Position numbers and translations under genes: made by a program. Source: Ignavibacteria bacterium (lineage in GTDB: Bacteria > Bacteroidota > Ignavibacteria > OLB7). Taken from it: a DNA stretch of 64,000 nt. This document shows, piece after piece, positions 36,454 to 45,870 of the stretch (positions are counted from its first letter, which is position 1; every line of letters begins with the position of its first letter). The DNA lies in NCBI GenBank assembly GCA_020635205.1, contig JACKAE010000002.1, positions 992,001 to 1,056,000 of the forward strand, read 5' to 3'. The notes under the pieces are model-generated. The model did not search any database. It was not told the DNA's origin and worked only from the letters and a program-made list of their open reading frames with translations.

Positions 36454-38189
36454 TGAGCAAAGGAGATTCTTTATCAAAGAGAATACAAGGTTCTCTCCCC
36501 ATAGTACTTGGTGTTACTGGTCATCGAGATATTAGAGAGGGAGATATTCCTGCTCTGAAGCAATTAGTGCGCGAGCTGTTTCTATCTCTTCACGAACAAT
36601 ATCCACATACCCCAATCCAATTGTTGAGTCCCTTAGCTGAGGGAGCCGATCAACTTGCCGCCGAAGTTGCTCTGGAGTGTAATGTTCAGCTTGTAGTGCC
36701 GATTCCTATGCCGATCGACCTATACAAATCGGACTTTGAGTCCCCTGAGTCGATCCAGAAATTTGAGTGGCTGTTAGGGCAAGCCACCAATTCCTTTGAG
36801 CTTCCGTTAGGCGAGGGGCTTACGATAGAATCTGTGCGTGAGCAAGGGGAAGGGCGGAACCATCAGTATGGTTTACTCGGAGCATACATTGTCAGGAACA
36901 GCCACGCACTACTCGCACTTTGGGATGGGGTTCTGCCCGAACGATCGAACGGAACCGCAGATGTTGTGGGATTCAACCTGAACGGTATTCCAGAGGCCTT
37001 TGTTGAGAATCGAAGTCTGCTGGAGCCAGAGGAGAGCGATCCAGTTTGGCACATTATCACACCGAGGGTGAGCAATCCTAACCCTGTTGGAACACCGTTG
37101 ACGATGACGATGGTCTACCCTTCGCGGTTTGAAAGCTCCGAACAGGGGAAGAAAAAATTTCATGAGGTTCTCAAGACTACCGACCAATTCAACCGCGATG
37201 CAATTGAATATGATGAGAAACTTGCGGCTGAGCGGGAAAAGAGTAAGTCCTACCTGATTGACCCTTCAGAGAAAATCATTGGAGACCCTTCGTTAAAAGC
37301 CACAGTTGAACTCTTTGGAGTTGCTGATTCTCTCGCTGGGCATTTCCGGAACTCTACGCACACAACGTTGAAAGTTCTCTTCCTCATCGTTACCGGAGCG
37401 GCCATTATCTTCGATATTTACACACACGTCTACATCACTATCTGGACGCTTCTCTCTATCTACTTGCTTCTCTTGGTAGTAACCTACGTTGTAGTTGTGC
37501 GGAGCCAGAAAAATTCTTTTCAGACTCGATACTTAGATTATCGTGCCTTAGCCGAAGGGATACGTGTCAGGTTCTTTTGGAGCATTACCGGAATTAGTGA
37601 TGAGATTGCCGATCATTATCTCCACAAACAACGGAGCGAGCTTGACTGGATACGCTATGCGCTCAGAGTTTGGAATCTGGGACAAAGTAGTCTGGAAGAA
37701 AATGTAGAGAAGAGCGAACGTTTCCGAATTTTGCGGAAGTACTGGGTGGACGATCAATTCCAATACTACACAAGGGCGGCAAAACGAGAAGAGGGATTGG
37801 TAAAGCGAGCAGAGAAGTGGGCGGGGGGCATGGTAATCGTTGGCATCCTACTCGCATTCTTCCAAGTTATTCAGCAGGGAGTTATCAATCCTTCTCCTGA
37901 TAAACATCCTATCCACTGGCTGTTGGTTGCCGTTGCGTTGGCTCCAATTCTGGCAGGATTGCTGATAGGATATGTTGAGAAGCGCGCACACGGCGACCAT
38001 GCAAAACAGTACGAACGAATGAGCATCCTCTTCGCGAACGCACGTGAACATCTATCGGAGATTCTACAAGATGGTGATGTTGAAAAGGGACAGCGTCTCA
38101 TTTCCGAACTGGGTCGCGAAGCCCTCGCAGAGAATGGGGACTGGGTGCTGATTCACCGTGATCGTCCAATTGAAGTGCCGAAGGCATAA
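36453..38189 (+). CDS. SLOG-domain protein with SLATT-like transmembrane region
   Basis: A 578-residue protein of two parts. Residues about 14-160 form a Rossmann-like SLOG domain: IVLGVTGHRDIRE, IQLLSPLAEGADQLAAEVAL, LVVPIPMPIDLYKSDF and IVRNSHALLALWDG. Residues about 300-512 hold four membrane segments in two pairs (around 305-320, 328-350, 450-470, 490-512), with YRALAEGIRVRFFW between pairs, like the SLATT domain named by Burroughs and colleagues for nucleotide-linked conflict systems. The inferred role is a nucleotide-sensing membrane effector; this is not tested. Its ATG overlaps the hutU stop (TAATG). Confidence 0.75.
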   Translation: MSKGDSLSKRIQGSLPIVLGVTGHRDIREGDIPALKQLVRELFLSLHEQYPHTPIQLLSPLAEGADQLAAEVALECNVQLVVPIPMPIDLYKSDFESPESIQKFEWLLGQATNSFELPLGEGLTIESVREQGEGRNHQYGLLGAYIVRNSHALLALWDGVLPERSNGTADVVGFNLNGIPEAFVENRSLLEPEESDPVWHIITPRVSNPNPVGTPLTMTMVYPSRFESSEQGKKKFHEVLKTTDQFNRDAIEYDEKLAAEREKSKSYLIDPSEKIIGDPSLKATVELFGVADSLAGHFRNSTHTTLKVLFLIVTGAAIIFDIYTHVYITIWTLLSIYLLLLVVTYVVVVRSQKNSFQTRYLDYRALAEGIRVRFFWSITGISDEIADHYLHKQRSELDWIRYALRVWNLGQSSLEENVEKSERFRILRKYWVDDQFQYYTRAAKREEGLVKRAEKWAGGMVIVGILLAFFQVIQQGVINPSPDKHPIHWLLVAVALAPILAGLLIGYVEKRAHGDHAKQYERMSILFANAREHLSEILQDGDVEKGQRLISELGREALAENGDWVLIHRDRPIEVPKA

Positions 38190-38395
38190 CATTGCATTCT
38201 ACATTTTACGTGGCCTTTACATGCAAAGAGAATACCCGAGGAAAACTCTACCAGATGTAGAATAATTTTTGCACGCAATGCTCCTCACCTCCCGGAGTTG
38301 CGTATCTTCTTCGTTTCTGAATGTTTCTTATAGCATGACTCTGCATTTTGCTCATTGTCAAATGCAGAATCTGTTCAATAACTAATCACTAACAG

Positions 38396-39631
38396 GTGTT
38401 ACTGGTCAGCGATCAAGGCACCAGGAGTTTATTCTTGGCAACACAACCTGAAACCGTCATCGTTCCCGGACCGAAGGTCGGTTCGCGGTATAACGGCTCC
38501 AACACAGTCCCGATGGCTACGCTTGTCGAGGATTACATTCATGGTCGCATAGACATTGAGGGCGACTTCCGAGATTTCATCAAGAATCGGACAAAGCATG
38601 TTAACTACAAACTGGTGGCCGACCACTTCAAGTTTTTCTTGACACGGTTTATCCCCGAAGTAACGATTCACTCTAAGAAGCAGGATGAGAGAATCGTGCA
38701 AGAACATTACGACCGCGGGAATGATTTCTTCAACTGGTTCCTCGGACCCCGCATGATATACACCAGTGCTTTTTTTACCGACGTAAATCAGGATCTGGAG
38801 TCCGCTCAGGATCAGAAGATGTCGCTTGTTTGTGACAAGCTCCACCTTGAAAAGGGAGAGTCGCTTCTCGACATTGGTTGTGGTTGGGGAACGCTTGCAC
38901 TCTACGCAGCACGGGAACGTGGAGCCGACGCAACAGGTGTGACAATTGCAGAGCAAGGAGCCGCATACGCCACGCAGCAGATTGCCGATGCGGGCTACAG
39001 CGATTCCGCTCGCATTCTTCGGATGGATTATCGCGATATTCCTCGGAAGAAATACAACAAAATATCCTGCCTCGAGATGGCCGAGCATGTCGGCGTGAAG
39101 TACTTCCGCAAGTTCATGAAGCAGATCAACTCGATGTTAGAAGATGACGGCCACTTCTACTTGCAGATCGCTGGACTGAAAGCCGGAGTTCACCCGGAAA
39201 GTCTTGTCTGGGGACTTTTCATGAACAAGTATATCTTCTCAGGTGCAGATGCAAGTATGCCGCTGAGCTTTGTGGTGAAGAATCTTGAGAAGGCAGGCTT
39301 TGAAATTCACTCGGTTGAGAATATCGGAATTCACTATTCGATTACTATCGACCGTTGGTACGACAACTGGATGCGCAATCAATCCAAAGTTGAAGCCAAG
39401 TACGGTCAGTTCTGGTTCCGCCTCTGGCAGGTCTTCCTCGGATGGTCGGTCTACATCGCTTCGCAGGGGAACTCGACATGCTTCCAAATCCTCTGCAACA
39501 AGAACCATGAAACGTTCGACCGCCACCGTTGGGTTGGCGAACTTGGTCTTGGCGAGAGAATTACCAGAGAGAACGGCATGGTGAACGCCGTAGAAAGTTC
39601 TGCTGTCGAAACTGGAGAAGTTTCAATGTAG
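38396..39631 (+). CDS. cfa: Cfa-type SAM methyltransferase
   Basis: A 411-residue cyclopropane-fatty-acyl-phospholipid synthase family protein, which methylenates unsaturated phospholipid acyl chains or performs a related methylation. Features: the N-terminal region with DYIHGRIDIEGDFRDF, IVQEHYDRGNDFFNWFLG, MIYTSAFF, SAM motif LLDIGCGWGTLALYAA, CLEMAEHVGVKYFRKFM and the closing NIGIHYSITIDRWYDNW. The start is a GTG with only a weak AGG nearby, so the exact N-terminus is uncertain. Confidence 0.88.
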   Translation: MLLVSDQGTRSLFLATQPETVIVPGPKVGSRYNGSNTVPMATLVEDYIHGRIDIEGDFRDFIKNRTKHVNYKLVADHFKFFLTRFIPEVTIHSKKQDERIVQEHYDRGNDFFNWFLGPRMIYTSAFFTDVNQDLESAQDQKMSLVCDKLHLEKGESLLDIGCGWGTLALYAARERGADATGVTIAEQGAAYATQQIADAGYSDSARILRMDYRDIPRKKYNKISCLEMAEHVGVKYFRKFMKQINSMLEDDGHFYLQIAGLKAGVHPESLVWGLFMNKYIFSGADASMPLSFVVKNLEKAGFEIHSVENIGIHYSITIDRWYDNWMRNQSKVEAKYGQFWFRLWQVFLGWSVYIASQGNSTCFQILCNKNHETFDRHRWVGELGLGERITRENGMVNAVESSAVETGEVSM

Positions 39632-39678
39632 CTTCACTTGCTTCTCAGGTGAAACAGAACCATAATTTCATGAGAGAA

Positions 39679-39716
39679 ACGGAAGGGTGCTTCACGTGTG
39701 AAGTGCCCTTCTCCGT
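39679..39716 (+). terminator. Hairpin terminator after cfa
   Basis: A 13-bp stem (pairs across AAGGGTGCTTCAC / GTGAAGTGCCCTT with two G-U pairs) plus four outer pairs. It lies between cfa and uup, without a long T tract. Confidence 0.55.
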
Positions 39717-39737
39717 TCCGCAGACCCACATTCAACA

Positions 39738-41654
39738 ATGAGCATTCTCACAGTAGAAAATATTGGCAAGAGCTTCGACGATAAACCACTCTTCCAAGCC
39801 GTGACGTTTGGGCTTGAGGGGGGAGAGAGAGTTGGGCTGATTGGTGCAAATGGTGCTGGGAAAACAACGTTGCTCAAGATTATCTCAGGTGAGGAAACTC
39901 CAGATACGGGACGAGTCTACCACTCAGGCACACCAGTTGTCCGCTACCTGTCGCAAAATCCTCCCTTCAATCCTGAGATGTCAGTACTCGACTCCATCTT
40001 TACTTCCGATAACGAGACACTCCGACTTCTTCACGACTATGAGGAGGCCTGTCAGTTACTTTCAGCAGGAACGGGGGATCAAGAAGGATTGCTTGCAACC
40101 GTAAACAACCTGACGGCAAAGATGGAGGCTTCCGGTGCGTGGAGTCTTGAAACCGAGGCGAAAATTATTCTCGACAAACTTGGGATTACCGACGTATCGG
40201 CATTGATGGGGACTCTCTCTGGAGGACAGCGAAAGCGGGTTGCCCTCGCCCACGCTCTGCTCGAACGCCCCGATTTGCTTATTCTCGACGAACCGACAAA
40301 CCACTTAGATGCCGACACAATTGGGTGGCTTGAAGATTTTCTCTCCCGCTATTCTGGGGCACTCCTGCTGGTTACGCACGACCGTTATTTTCTGGAACGA
40401 GTTGTAGATCGAATTATCGAAGTTGATCGTGGGAGCGTGCAAAGCTATGCTGGAAACTACAGCTACTACTTGCAGAAGAAAGAGGAAGAAGAGGCGCGCA
40501 AAGAGGTAGAAGCTCACAAGAGAGATATGCTGATTCGGGGTGAGTTAGCTTGGCTCAGAACAGGTGCAAAGGCAAGGCGAACCAAGCAGAAGGCTCGGAT
40601 TGAGCGTGCGGAGGAACTGATGAGCGCCCCACGCGAGACGAAACGAGAACAACTCGATATTTCTGTTAGCTCGCGCCGACTTGGGAGCAAGATTGTTGAG
40701 ATTAAAGGGCTTAGCAAAGCGTTCGGCAATCTGAAGTTAATGGAAAATTTCACCCACATAATGCAGCCCGGTGAGCGCGTAGGAATCATTGGTGGAAACG
40801 GAACGGGTAAAACAACGTTGCTGGAGATGATCCTCGGGCGTACTCATCCAGATAGCGGAACGATAGAGTTAGGAGAGACCGTTGTTATTGGGTACTACGA
40901 CCAAGAGAGCCGTGCGCTGGATAATGATGTTCGAGTGATTGACTACATCAAAGAAGTTGCCGAAACCGTACGAACAGCCGATGGCAGAAGCGTGACGGCG
41001 AGCCAGATGTTAGAGCAATTCCTCTTTACCCCAGAAAAGCAGTATAGTCCAGTCGGAAATCTTTCGGGGGGAGAGCGCCGTCGCCTTTACTTGCTGCGGA
41101 TCCTGATGAAGGGGCCAAACCTTCTGGTATTAGATGAGCCAACAAACGATCTCGACATTCAAACGCTGCAAGCTCTGGAGAACTATCTCGACAGCTTCAG
41201 TGGGTGTGTGATTGTTGTTAGCCACGATCGATACTTTCTCGACAGAACAATCGATCATCTCTTCCGATTCGAGGGAGGGGGGTCTATCCGCGAGTATCCC
41301 GGTAACTACTCTACGTTTCTCGATATACGTGAACGTGAAGAGGTGGAGAGGGGGTTGATAGAACGTGAGCAAGCTGAGGGGCGGCGGGCAGAAGAGCGAA
41401 CTGCTGAAGTTGCTACGAAACCTGCTCTGAAGGGGGGGAAACGCAAGCTGACCTATAAGGAGCAAAAAGAGCTTGAAGGGTTGGAACAGACTATTGAAGC
41501 AGCCGAAGAGCGTAAGAGCCATCTCGAAGAAGAACTTCTCACGGCCGACTATGCCACGGCCAACACTCTTGCCGAAGAGTTAACCGCATTGAACGCACAA
41601 CTCGATAGGGATGTAGAGAGGTGGAGCGAACTGGCCGAGTTGATGGAGGGGTAA
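39738..41654 (+). CDS. uup: ABC-F ATPase, Uup type
   Basis: A 638-residue soluble protein with two ABC ATPase domains and no membrane segments. Domain 1: Walker A GANGAGKTT, signature LSGGQRKRVALAHALL, Walker B LLILDEPTNHLD. Domain 2: GGNGTGKTT, LSGGERRRLYLLRIL, LLVLDEPTNDLD. The inter-domain linker (RTGAKARRTKQKARIERAEEL) and a C-terminal coiled coil beginning KRKLTYKEQKELEGLEQ are typical of Uup. The family acts on ribosomes and DNA-associated processes. It stands alone, flanked by hairpins. Confidence 0.93.
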   Translation: MSILTVENIGKSFDDKPLFQAVTFGLEGGERVGLIGANGAGKTTLLKIISGEETPDTGRVYHSGTPVVRYLSQNPPFNPEMSVLDSIFTSDNETLRLLHDYEEACQLLSAGTGDQEGLLATVNNLTAKMEASGAWSLETEAKIILDKLGITDVSALMGTLSGGQRKRVALAHALLERPDLLILDEPTNHLDADTIGWLEDFLSRYSGALLLVTHDRYFLERVVDRIIEVDRGSVQSYAGNYSYYLQKKEEEEARKEVEAHKRDMLIRGELAWLRTGAKARRTKQKARIERAEELMSAPRETKREQLDISVSSRRLGSKIVEIKGLSKAFGNLKLMENFTHIMQPGERVGIIGGNGTGKTTLLEMILGRTHPDSGTIELGETVVIGYYDQESRALDNDVRVIDYIKEVAETVRTADGRSVTASQMLEQFLFTPEKQYSPVGNLSGGERRRLYLLRILMKGPNLLVLDEPTNDLDIQTLQALENYLDSFSGCVIVVSHDRYFLDRTIDHLFRFEGGGSIREYPGNYSTFLDIREREEVERGLIEREQAEGRRAEERTAEVATKPALKGGKRKLTYKEQKELEGLEQTIEAAEERKSHLEEELLTADYATANTLAEELTALNAQLDRDVERWSELAELMEG

Positions 41655-41787
41655 TTCGGTTCTTGCAATTGCAGCGATGTGACAAGTGGCACTACCTATC
41701 ATTAACACCCCGATTCATCGAGGTGCTCAGGCATGTCAGAAGGGGGGAAGGGCTTCAAGCCGTTTGTTGCATAGTTTTGACCTCACT

Positions 41788-41810
41788 TCCCCCGGCTCAA
41801 AGCCGGGGGA
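41788..41810. terminator. GC-rich hairpin after uup
   Basis: A 10-bp perfect stem (TCCCCCGGCT / AGCCGGGGGA) with a 3-nt loop, followed by TAAAAT. It probably ends uup. The neighbouring CACCCCGATTCATCGAGGTG (near 41707) is another small palindrome, so this interval may hold REP-like sequence. No gene is seen in 41655-41923. Confidence 0.65.
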
Positions 41811-41923
41811 TAAAATGAGCCGAGATGAGAACGCATCTCACGTAACCAATTCTGCAAACTTCATATAGCCAGTTTCTTCACAGAAGGCTGTTTGAGAAGA
41901 AATCCTGCAAAGGGGAGTTTGCA

Positions 41924-44854
41924 CTACCGATCCTTCCGGATCATCACTCGCTGTGTCTCGTTCCACTCACCAATTGTCAGGCGGAGATAGTAAACCCCCG
42001 AGGCATACCCGACTGGATTCCACGTTGTCCGATATGTTCCTGACTTCAAGGTCTCATCCACAATCCGCTCAACAAATTGCCCAACACTGTTGAAGATGTC
42101 GAGCGTAACATCATCTTCTGTCCCAACATTGAACTCTAAGCGTGTCTGGTTAACAAGTGGATTCGGGATAGCGACTGAAAAGTGATTGTGGCTGTTCTTC
42201 CCTCCAAGGAAGTCGAGGGGGACAGATGTTGTGGTGTCCGTACTATCTGGCGCGTATATGGCAATTGTTGATTTCGCCCCACGAGGACACTCTTCTGGAG
42301 AGTTCGTGTTGAAGTAGATCGTCGTCTCATAGCTCCCGGGTTGATCGGAGATGAATTCGAGCAGGACTATCCGGCTTTCTCCAGACCCAAGTATTGCCCC
42401 GGCCAGTCCATCAAGTTCACTCTGTGGAATTGAGAATCCATTCTCAAGCCCTGTCACCAGATTGTTCACATCATCTGAAAACTTTAACTCTCCGATCCCA
42501 GTGTTTGTGAGGGATATCGCCCCTTGTGCGCGACTATTGATTTCAGTTCTTTCGAATGCGTAGCCAAGAGCATTTAAACAGGGGAGGAGAGTAGTTCCGC
42601 GAAGCTGGAATTGACGCTCCCGAGCGCATCCGTATGCAACGGTGAGAACTCCTTCACTTGCCCCCCCCGCCCCTTTTGGAGTGTATTTCACAACAATACG
42701 AAGGCTCTCTCCGGGAGCTAACGTTAAGGGGATCGGCTTCTCTGTTTGTATGGAGAAGGCTTTGTCGGCGTTTGTGAGAGTTACCGAGGAAATCACAAAG
42801 GAGCTATCTCCTTCGTTCACTAAAAGAATGGTTGTATCCTTCCCCTCAAAACCGATAGTAACAGGGTCGAACCGGACTGTATCAGCCGTCGGGAATCGTC
42901 CCATTCGTTCAGCTTCGTAGCTGTATCGAACAATCTTCTGAGCACCCGTTCTATCGCTGATAAGTACCTGCGCAGAAGCATCTTTCTCTACGTTGATTGG
43001 CCGGACGTTGAATTCAACTGCTGTGCTTCCATTTACAACACCAGAAGGAGGGGAGACGACCTCAATCATGCTGTTCTGGCTCTGGGGGTCGAGTGAGATT
43101 GAGCGGAGGCGTGCCGCGGGCAGAGAGAGGTCAACTACGGAGACGTTCAGCTTCTCACAGGCTCGTTTAGTGGTTATCAAGAGACTGTCGGCAGGACCAA
43201 CGACAAAACGATTTGGTGCAGCCGGATAGCCGTAGGCAAGGCCAACCTGTTCATCGTAGCGTGCCGGAACTCTCGAGTAGGTCTCGAATCCTTTCGAGAC
43301 CCCGTATATCGTAGCTGCGAAACGTTTCCCACTTTTACCCCGAAGGTAGTAGGTTGTTCCGGGAAGAATGCTGGTTGTTCCCCACACGTAGTTCGTTCCG
43401 GGGATTTTCCCCCGATTGAAGCCAAATGGTTGCTCGGTTCCATCTCCAATTTTTATCCGAATCGAATCGACATCACTGGCTCGCGTAATCACGTTAACGA
43501 AGTGCTCTAAGTTGCCAGGGTTGGGGGGAGCGATAAATGGGGCAAAACTTGTCCACTGTTCAACGGGGACAAGCTCAGTCATATAAGCGCCCCACCCTTC
43601 ATATTCGAGGCGCGTTATAACTCCACCAAATCCGGTTTGGCTCTCAATAAGGGTGCTGATAGGTGTTGACGCCATATAAATCTGTGATGGCTTATTGGTC
43701 TTTAAAAATCCAGCTCGTGCCTCTCCTGAAATTCTTTGGGTGTAGAACTCTCCTTCTTGGACAGAAAATCTTTCTTCGCCAGCTGAGAACACATCTTGGT
43801 AAGTTCCATCAGTCTTACCGCTCGACGTTCCGTAAACGTAGGCGAACTCAGCACTTCTTTTCCCACTTTGCTCTTCCCCGGCTCCACCCGTAATCCGCCG
43901 AGAGTCCCAAGTTGGCGTGTAGACGAATTGCGTGCCGTGCGTCTCAATCGGGGCTAACCACTCGTACATCGCGTTCTTCAACGAGTTGCGAGATATTCCC
44001 TCAGCCCCGTCGAGGACGATTGTTCTCGTGTTACCAGTGATAACGCCAATTGGTCGAGATGCGTGAATCGTACTTCCCGCTAAGGAGGTCTGCGTCTGTG
44101 TCACACCCTCTTCTGTTGTATCAACGCTACTCTGAACCTGGTAGACCTCTCCGGCATTCAGTAGCACATTTCTCGGCGCGTTGCTGGAGAGTGGTGCTGT
44201 TGGCTCTATCGAAACTGATGTCCCGTCGTATGCTGCGATAATCAGAATGTCAGCCGGTGCTTTCGCGGGTGATTGGTTGAGAAGAAAACCGGAGCGGCGC
44301 ACATCGGAAATCACCTCTCCCGGAAGAGTTGCTGCAACGTAATCAGTTCCCCAGTTCTCAACTGGTATTGGCGTCCAGCCATCCGCACCGAAAGGAGTAG
44401 CCATATAGCAGTATGCAATTATCGGAGAAGCTGCCTCGACAATGTATGCCCCCCTCGCTGGACTCCCAACGGTTGTTGTCACCACCCCACGGTCAGGGGT
44501 CAGGTCAATTAGTGCAAATTCTCCAGCAGTGAGCGAGAACGAACGGGAGGAGGCAGATGGATAGGTTATCTGCACACTGGTTTGTACTGCCGAGTATAAG
44601 TAGAGATAGAACGAGGCCGCAATATTCTCAGTTCCTCCCGGATCGGCATTTGAAGCAGTGTCAGGGAAGGCAATCACGTAGTGCTGGCCGGAATTCCCTG
44701 CATCGTAGGGGAGTATCTGTGCTGAGAGATTTACTACAGCCGATAGCGAACTAAGCAGGAGAAGGAGTGAAAGAAATCTCCACTGAACAATTGCACGTTG
44801 CTTTGAAACTAAAGCAGAACCTTTAGGCACTGGAGCGTTTGAACTTAACTGCAT
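41924..44854 (-). CDS. IgGFc-binding-type T9SS surface protein
   Basis: A 976-residue exported protein. After a signal peptide (WRFLSLLLLLSSLSAVVNLSAQ) comes an IgGFc-binding-like N-terminal region (GQHYVIAFPD, SSRSFSLTAGEFALIDL, YIVEAASPIIAYCYMATPFG, WGTDYVAATLPGE). Then follow Ig/ASPM-like repeats with FDPVTIGFEGKDTTILLVNEGD and ISLTNTGIGELKF (choice-of-anchor D type), and a C-terminal T9SS domain (AIPNPLVNQTRLEFNV ... YASGVYYLRLTIG). ATG 44854 is used; a GTG four codons upstream is possible. A role in adhesion is inferred. Confidence 0.83.
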   Translation of the reverse strand: MQLSSNAPVPKGSALVSKQRAIVQWRFLSLLLLLSSLSAVVNLSAQILPYDAGNSGQHYVIAFPDTASNADPGGTENIAASFYLYLYSAVQTSVQITYPSASSRSFSLTAGEFALIDLTPDRGVVTTTVGSPARGAYIVEAASPIIAYCYMATPFGADGWTPIPVENWGTDYVAATLPGEVISDVRRSGFLLNQSPAKAPADILIIAAYDGTSVSIEPTAPLSSNAPRNVLLNAGEVYQVQSSVDTTEEGVTQTQTSLAGSTIHASRPIGVITGNTRTIVLDGAEGISRNSLKNAMYEWLAPIETHGTQFVYTPTWDSRRITGGAGEEQSGKRSAEFAYVYGTSSGKTDGTYQDVFSAGEERFSVQEGEFYTQRISGEARAGFLKTNKPSQIYMASTPISTLIESQTGFGGVITRLEYEGWGAYMTELVPVEQWTSFAPFIAPPNPGNLEHFVNVITRASDVDSIRIKIGDGTEQPFGFNRGKIPGTNYVWGTTSILPGTTYYLRGKSGKRFAATIYGVSKGFETYSRVPARYDEQVGLAYGYPAAPNRFVVGPADSLLITTKRACEKLNVSVVDLSLPAARLRSISLDPQSQNSMIEVVSPPSGVVNGSTAVEFNVRPINVEKDASAQVLISDRTGAQKIVRYSYEAERMGRFPTADTVRFDPVTIGFEGKDTTILLVNEGDSSFVISSVTLTNADKAFSIQTEKPIPLTLAPGESLRIVVKYTPKGAGGASEGVLTVAYGCARERQFQLRGTTLLPCLNALGYAFERTEINSRAQGAISLTNTGIGELKFSDDVNNLVTGLENGFSIPQSELDGLAGAILGSGESRIVLLEFISDQPGSYETTIYFNTNSPEECPRGAKSTIAIYAPDSTDTTTSVPLDFLGGKNSHNHFSVAIPNPLVNQTRLEFNVGTEDDVTLDIFNSVGQFVERIVDETLKSGTYRTTWNPVGYASGVYYLRLTIGEWNETQRVMIRKDR

Positions 44855-45106
44855 AGCAGAACTCACGGTTATTTCTTTCTGGATACTGGTCTGTTATATG
44901 TCAAAACCAGAATGCAAAGTACGGACTGTTTTCAAACCTTGTCACGCCTGATTGCGGTGAGCTTATGTTCGAGTGTAATAACGCGGAAGGAGGGGGAGAG
45001 GCCTACTGCGTCGATTACATTTGGGGTCTTGTCACATTGCACAGTCTTGGCGTCAGGGAGACTGATCTTGGGAACAGAATCATTCTTTTAACACGAAGTA
45101 TCTATC

Positions 45107-45778
45107 ATGAAGCAAACACTTTTCGTCCTCTTCCTTCCACTTATTCTAATCGGATTGGCACTCACGTCCAGAGAGAACAGCCATCCAGATATTGACCAGA
45201 TCATCGCCTCGCCAGCATACAATCGCGTTCATCCTGTAGCCGATGCTGACTGGAGTAGTTACAGAAGCCAAGTGACAAATCGCCTTGAGTATCTCGAAGA
45301 ACTTCTCCAAAGTCGAGACGTGAGCGCTTGGCCGAAAGAACTACAGGCTGAGAGAGCAAAGAATATCGAACGCCTTCACAACTACCGGGTTGCTCAGCGT
45401 TTCCCAATCAACTACGATCATCCTGAGAAACAGCTCCCATGTTTTCTCGACCGTGACGGAAACCTCTGTGCGGTGGCGCACCTAATTGCGGAGTCGGCTG
45501 GGATGGACTTGGTGAGAAAGATTAACTCCGAATATCAATACGCGACGGTTTCAGAAATGGATATGGAAGGGATCGATCAGTGGATTGCTTCTTCCGGGTT
45601 GACGCGGGAGGAGATCATCACAATTCAGGAGCTAGGGTTTTCGGGGGGCCAACAGTGGATGGAGGAGAGGTTTCACACCTTACAATTACCCGACACGCTG
45701 CTTGTGTACATCCCTGTGGATACAAATACAACCACGCTTCATCAGGTTGATTCGACAAATCTTAGTATGAGGCAATAA
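45107..45778 (+). CDS. Secreted protein of unknown function
   Basis: A 223-residue exported protein with a signal peptide (KQTLFVLFLPLILIGLALTS). A conserved-looking core, LPCFLDRDGNLCAVAHLIAESAG, contains two cysteines and recalls uncharacterised proteins of Bacteroidota and Myxococcota in which the same CFxD..G.xCAVxxLI pattern is seen. Upstream lies a helical, charged region (RLEYLEELLQSRDVSAWPKELQAERAKNIERL). I do not recognise a function. It is convergent with the following T9SS gene. Confidence 0.7.
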   Translation: MKQTLFVLFLPLILIGLALTSRENSHPDIDQIIASPAYNRVHPVADADWSSYRSQVTNRLEYLEELLQSRDVSAWPKELQAERAKNIERLHNYRVAQRFPINYDHPEKQLPCFLDRDGNLCAVAHLIAESAGMDLVRKINSEYQYATVSEMDMEGIDQWIASSGLTREEIITIQELGFSGGQQWMEERFHTLQLPDTLLVYIPVDTNTTTLHQVDSTNLSMRQ

Positions 45779-45809
45779 GGTGCAGAGTGGGAAAGAGGGA
45801 ATAACAAGA

Positions 45810-45841
45810 AGAGGGTGTCCAGACAAAACTGGACACCCTCT
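45810..45841. terminator. Bidirectional terminator
   Basis: A 13-bp perfect stem (AGAGGGTGTCCAG / CTGGACACCCTCT) with a 6-nt loop, then CCCTTTTAC. It lies between convergent genes and serves the plus-strand secreted protein and probably the minus-strand T9SS gene. Confidence 0.8.
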
Positions 45842-45870
45842 CCCTTTTACTTCAGTGAAGAGTCCTTTCC

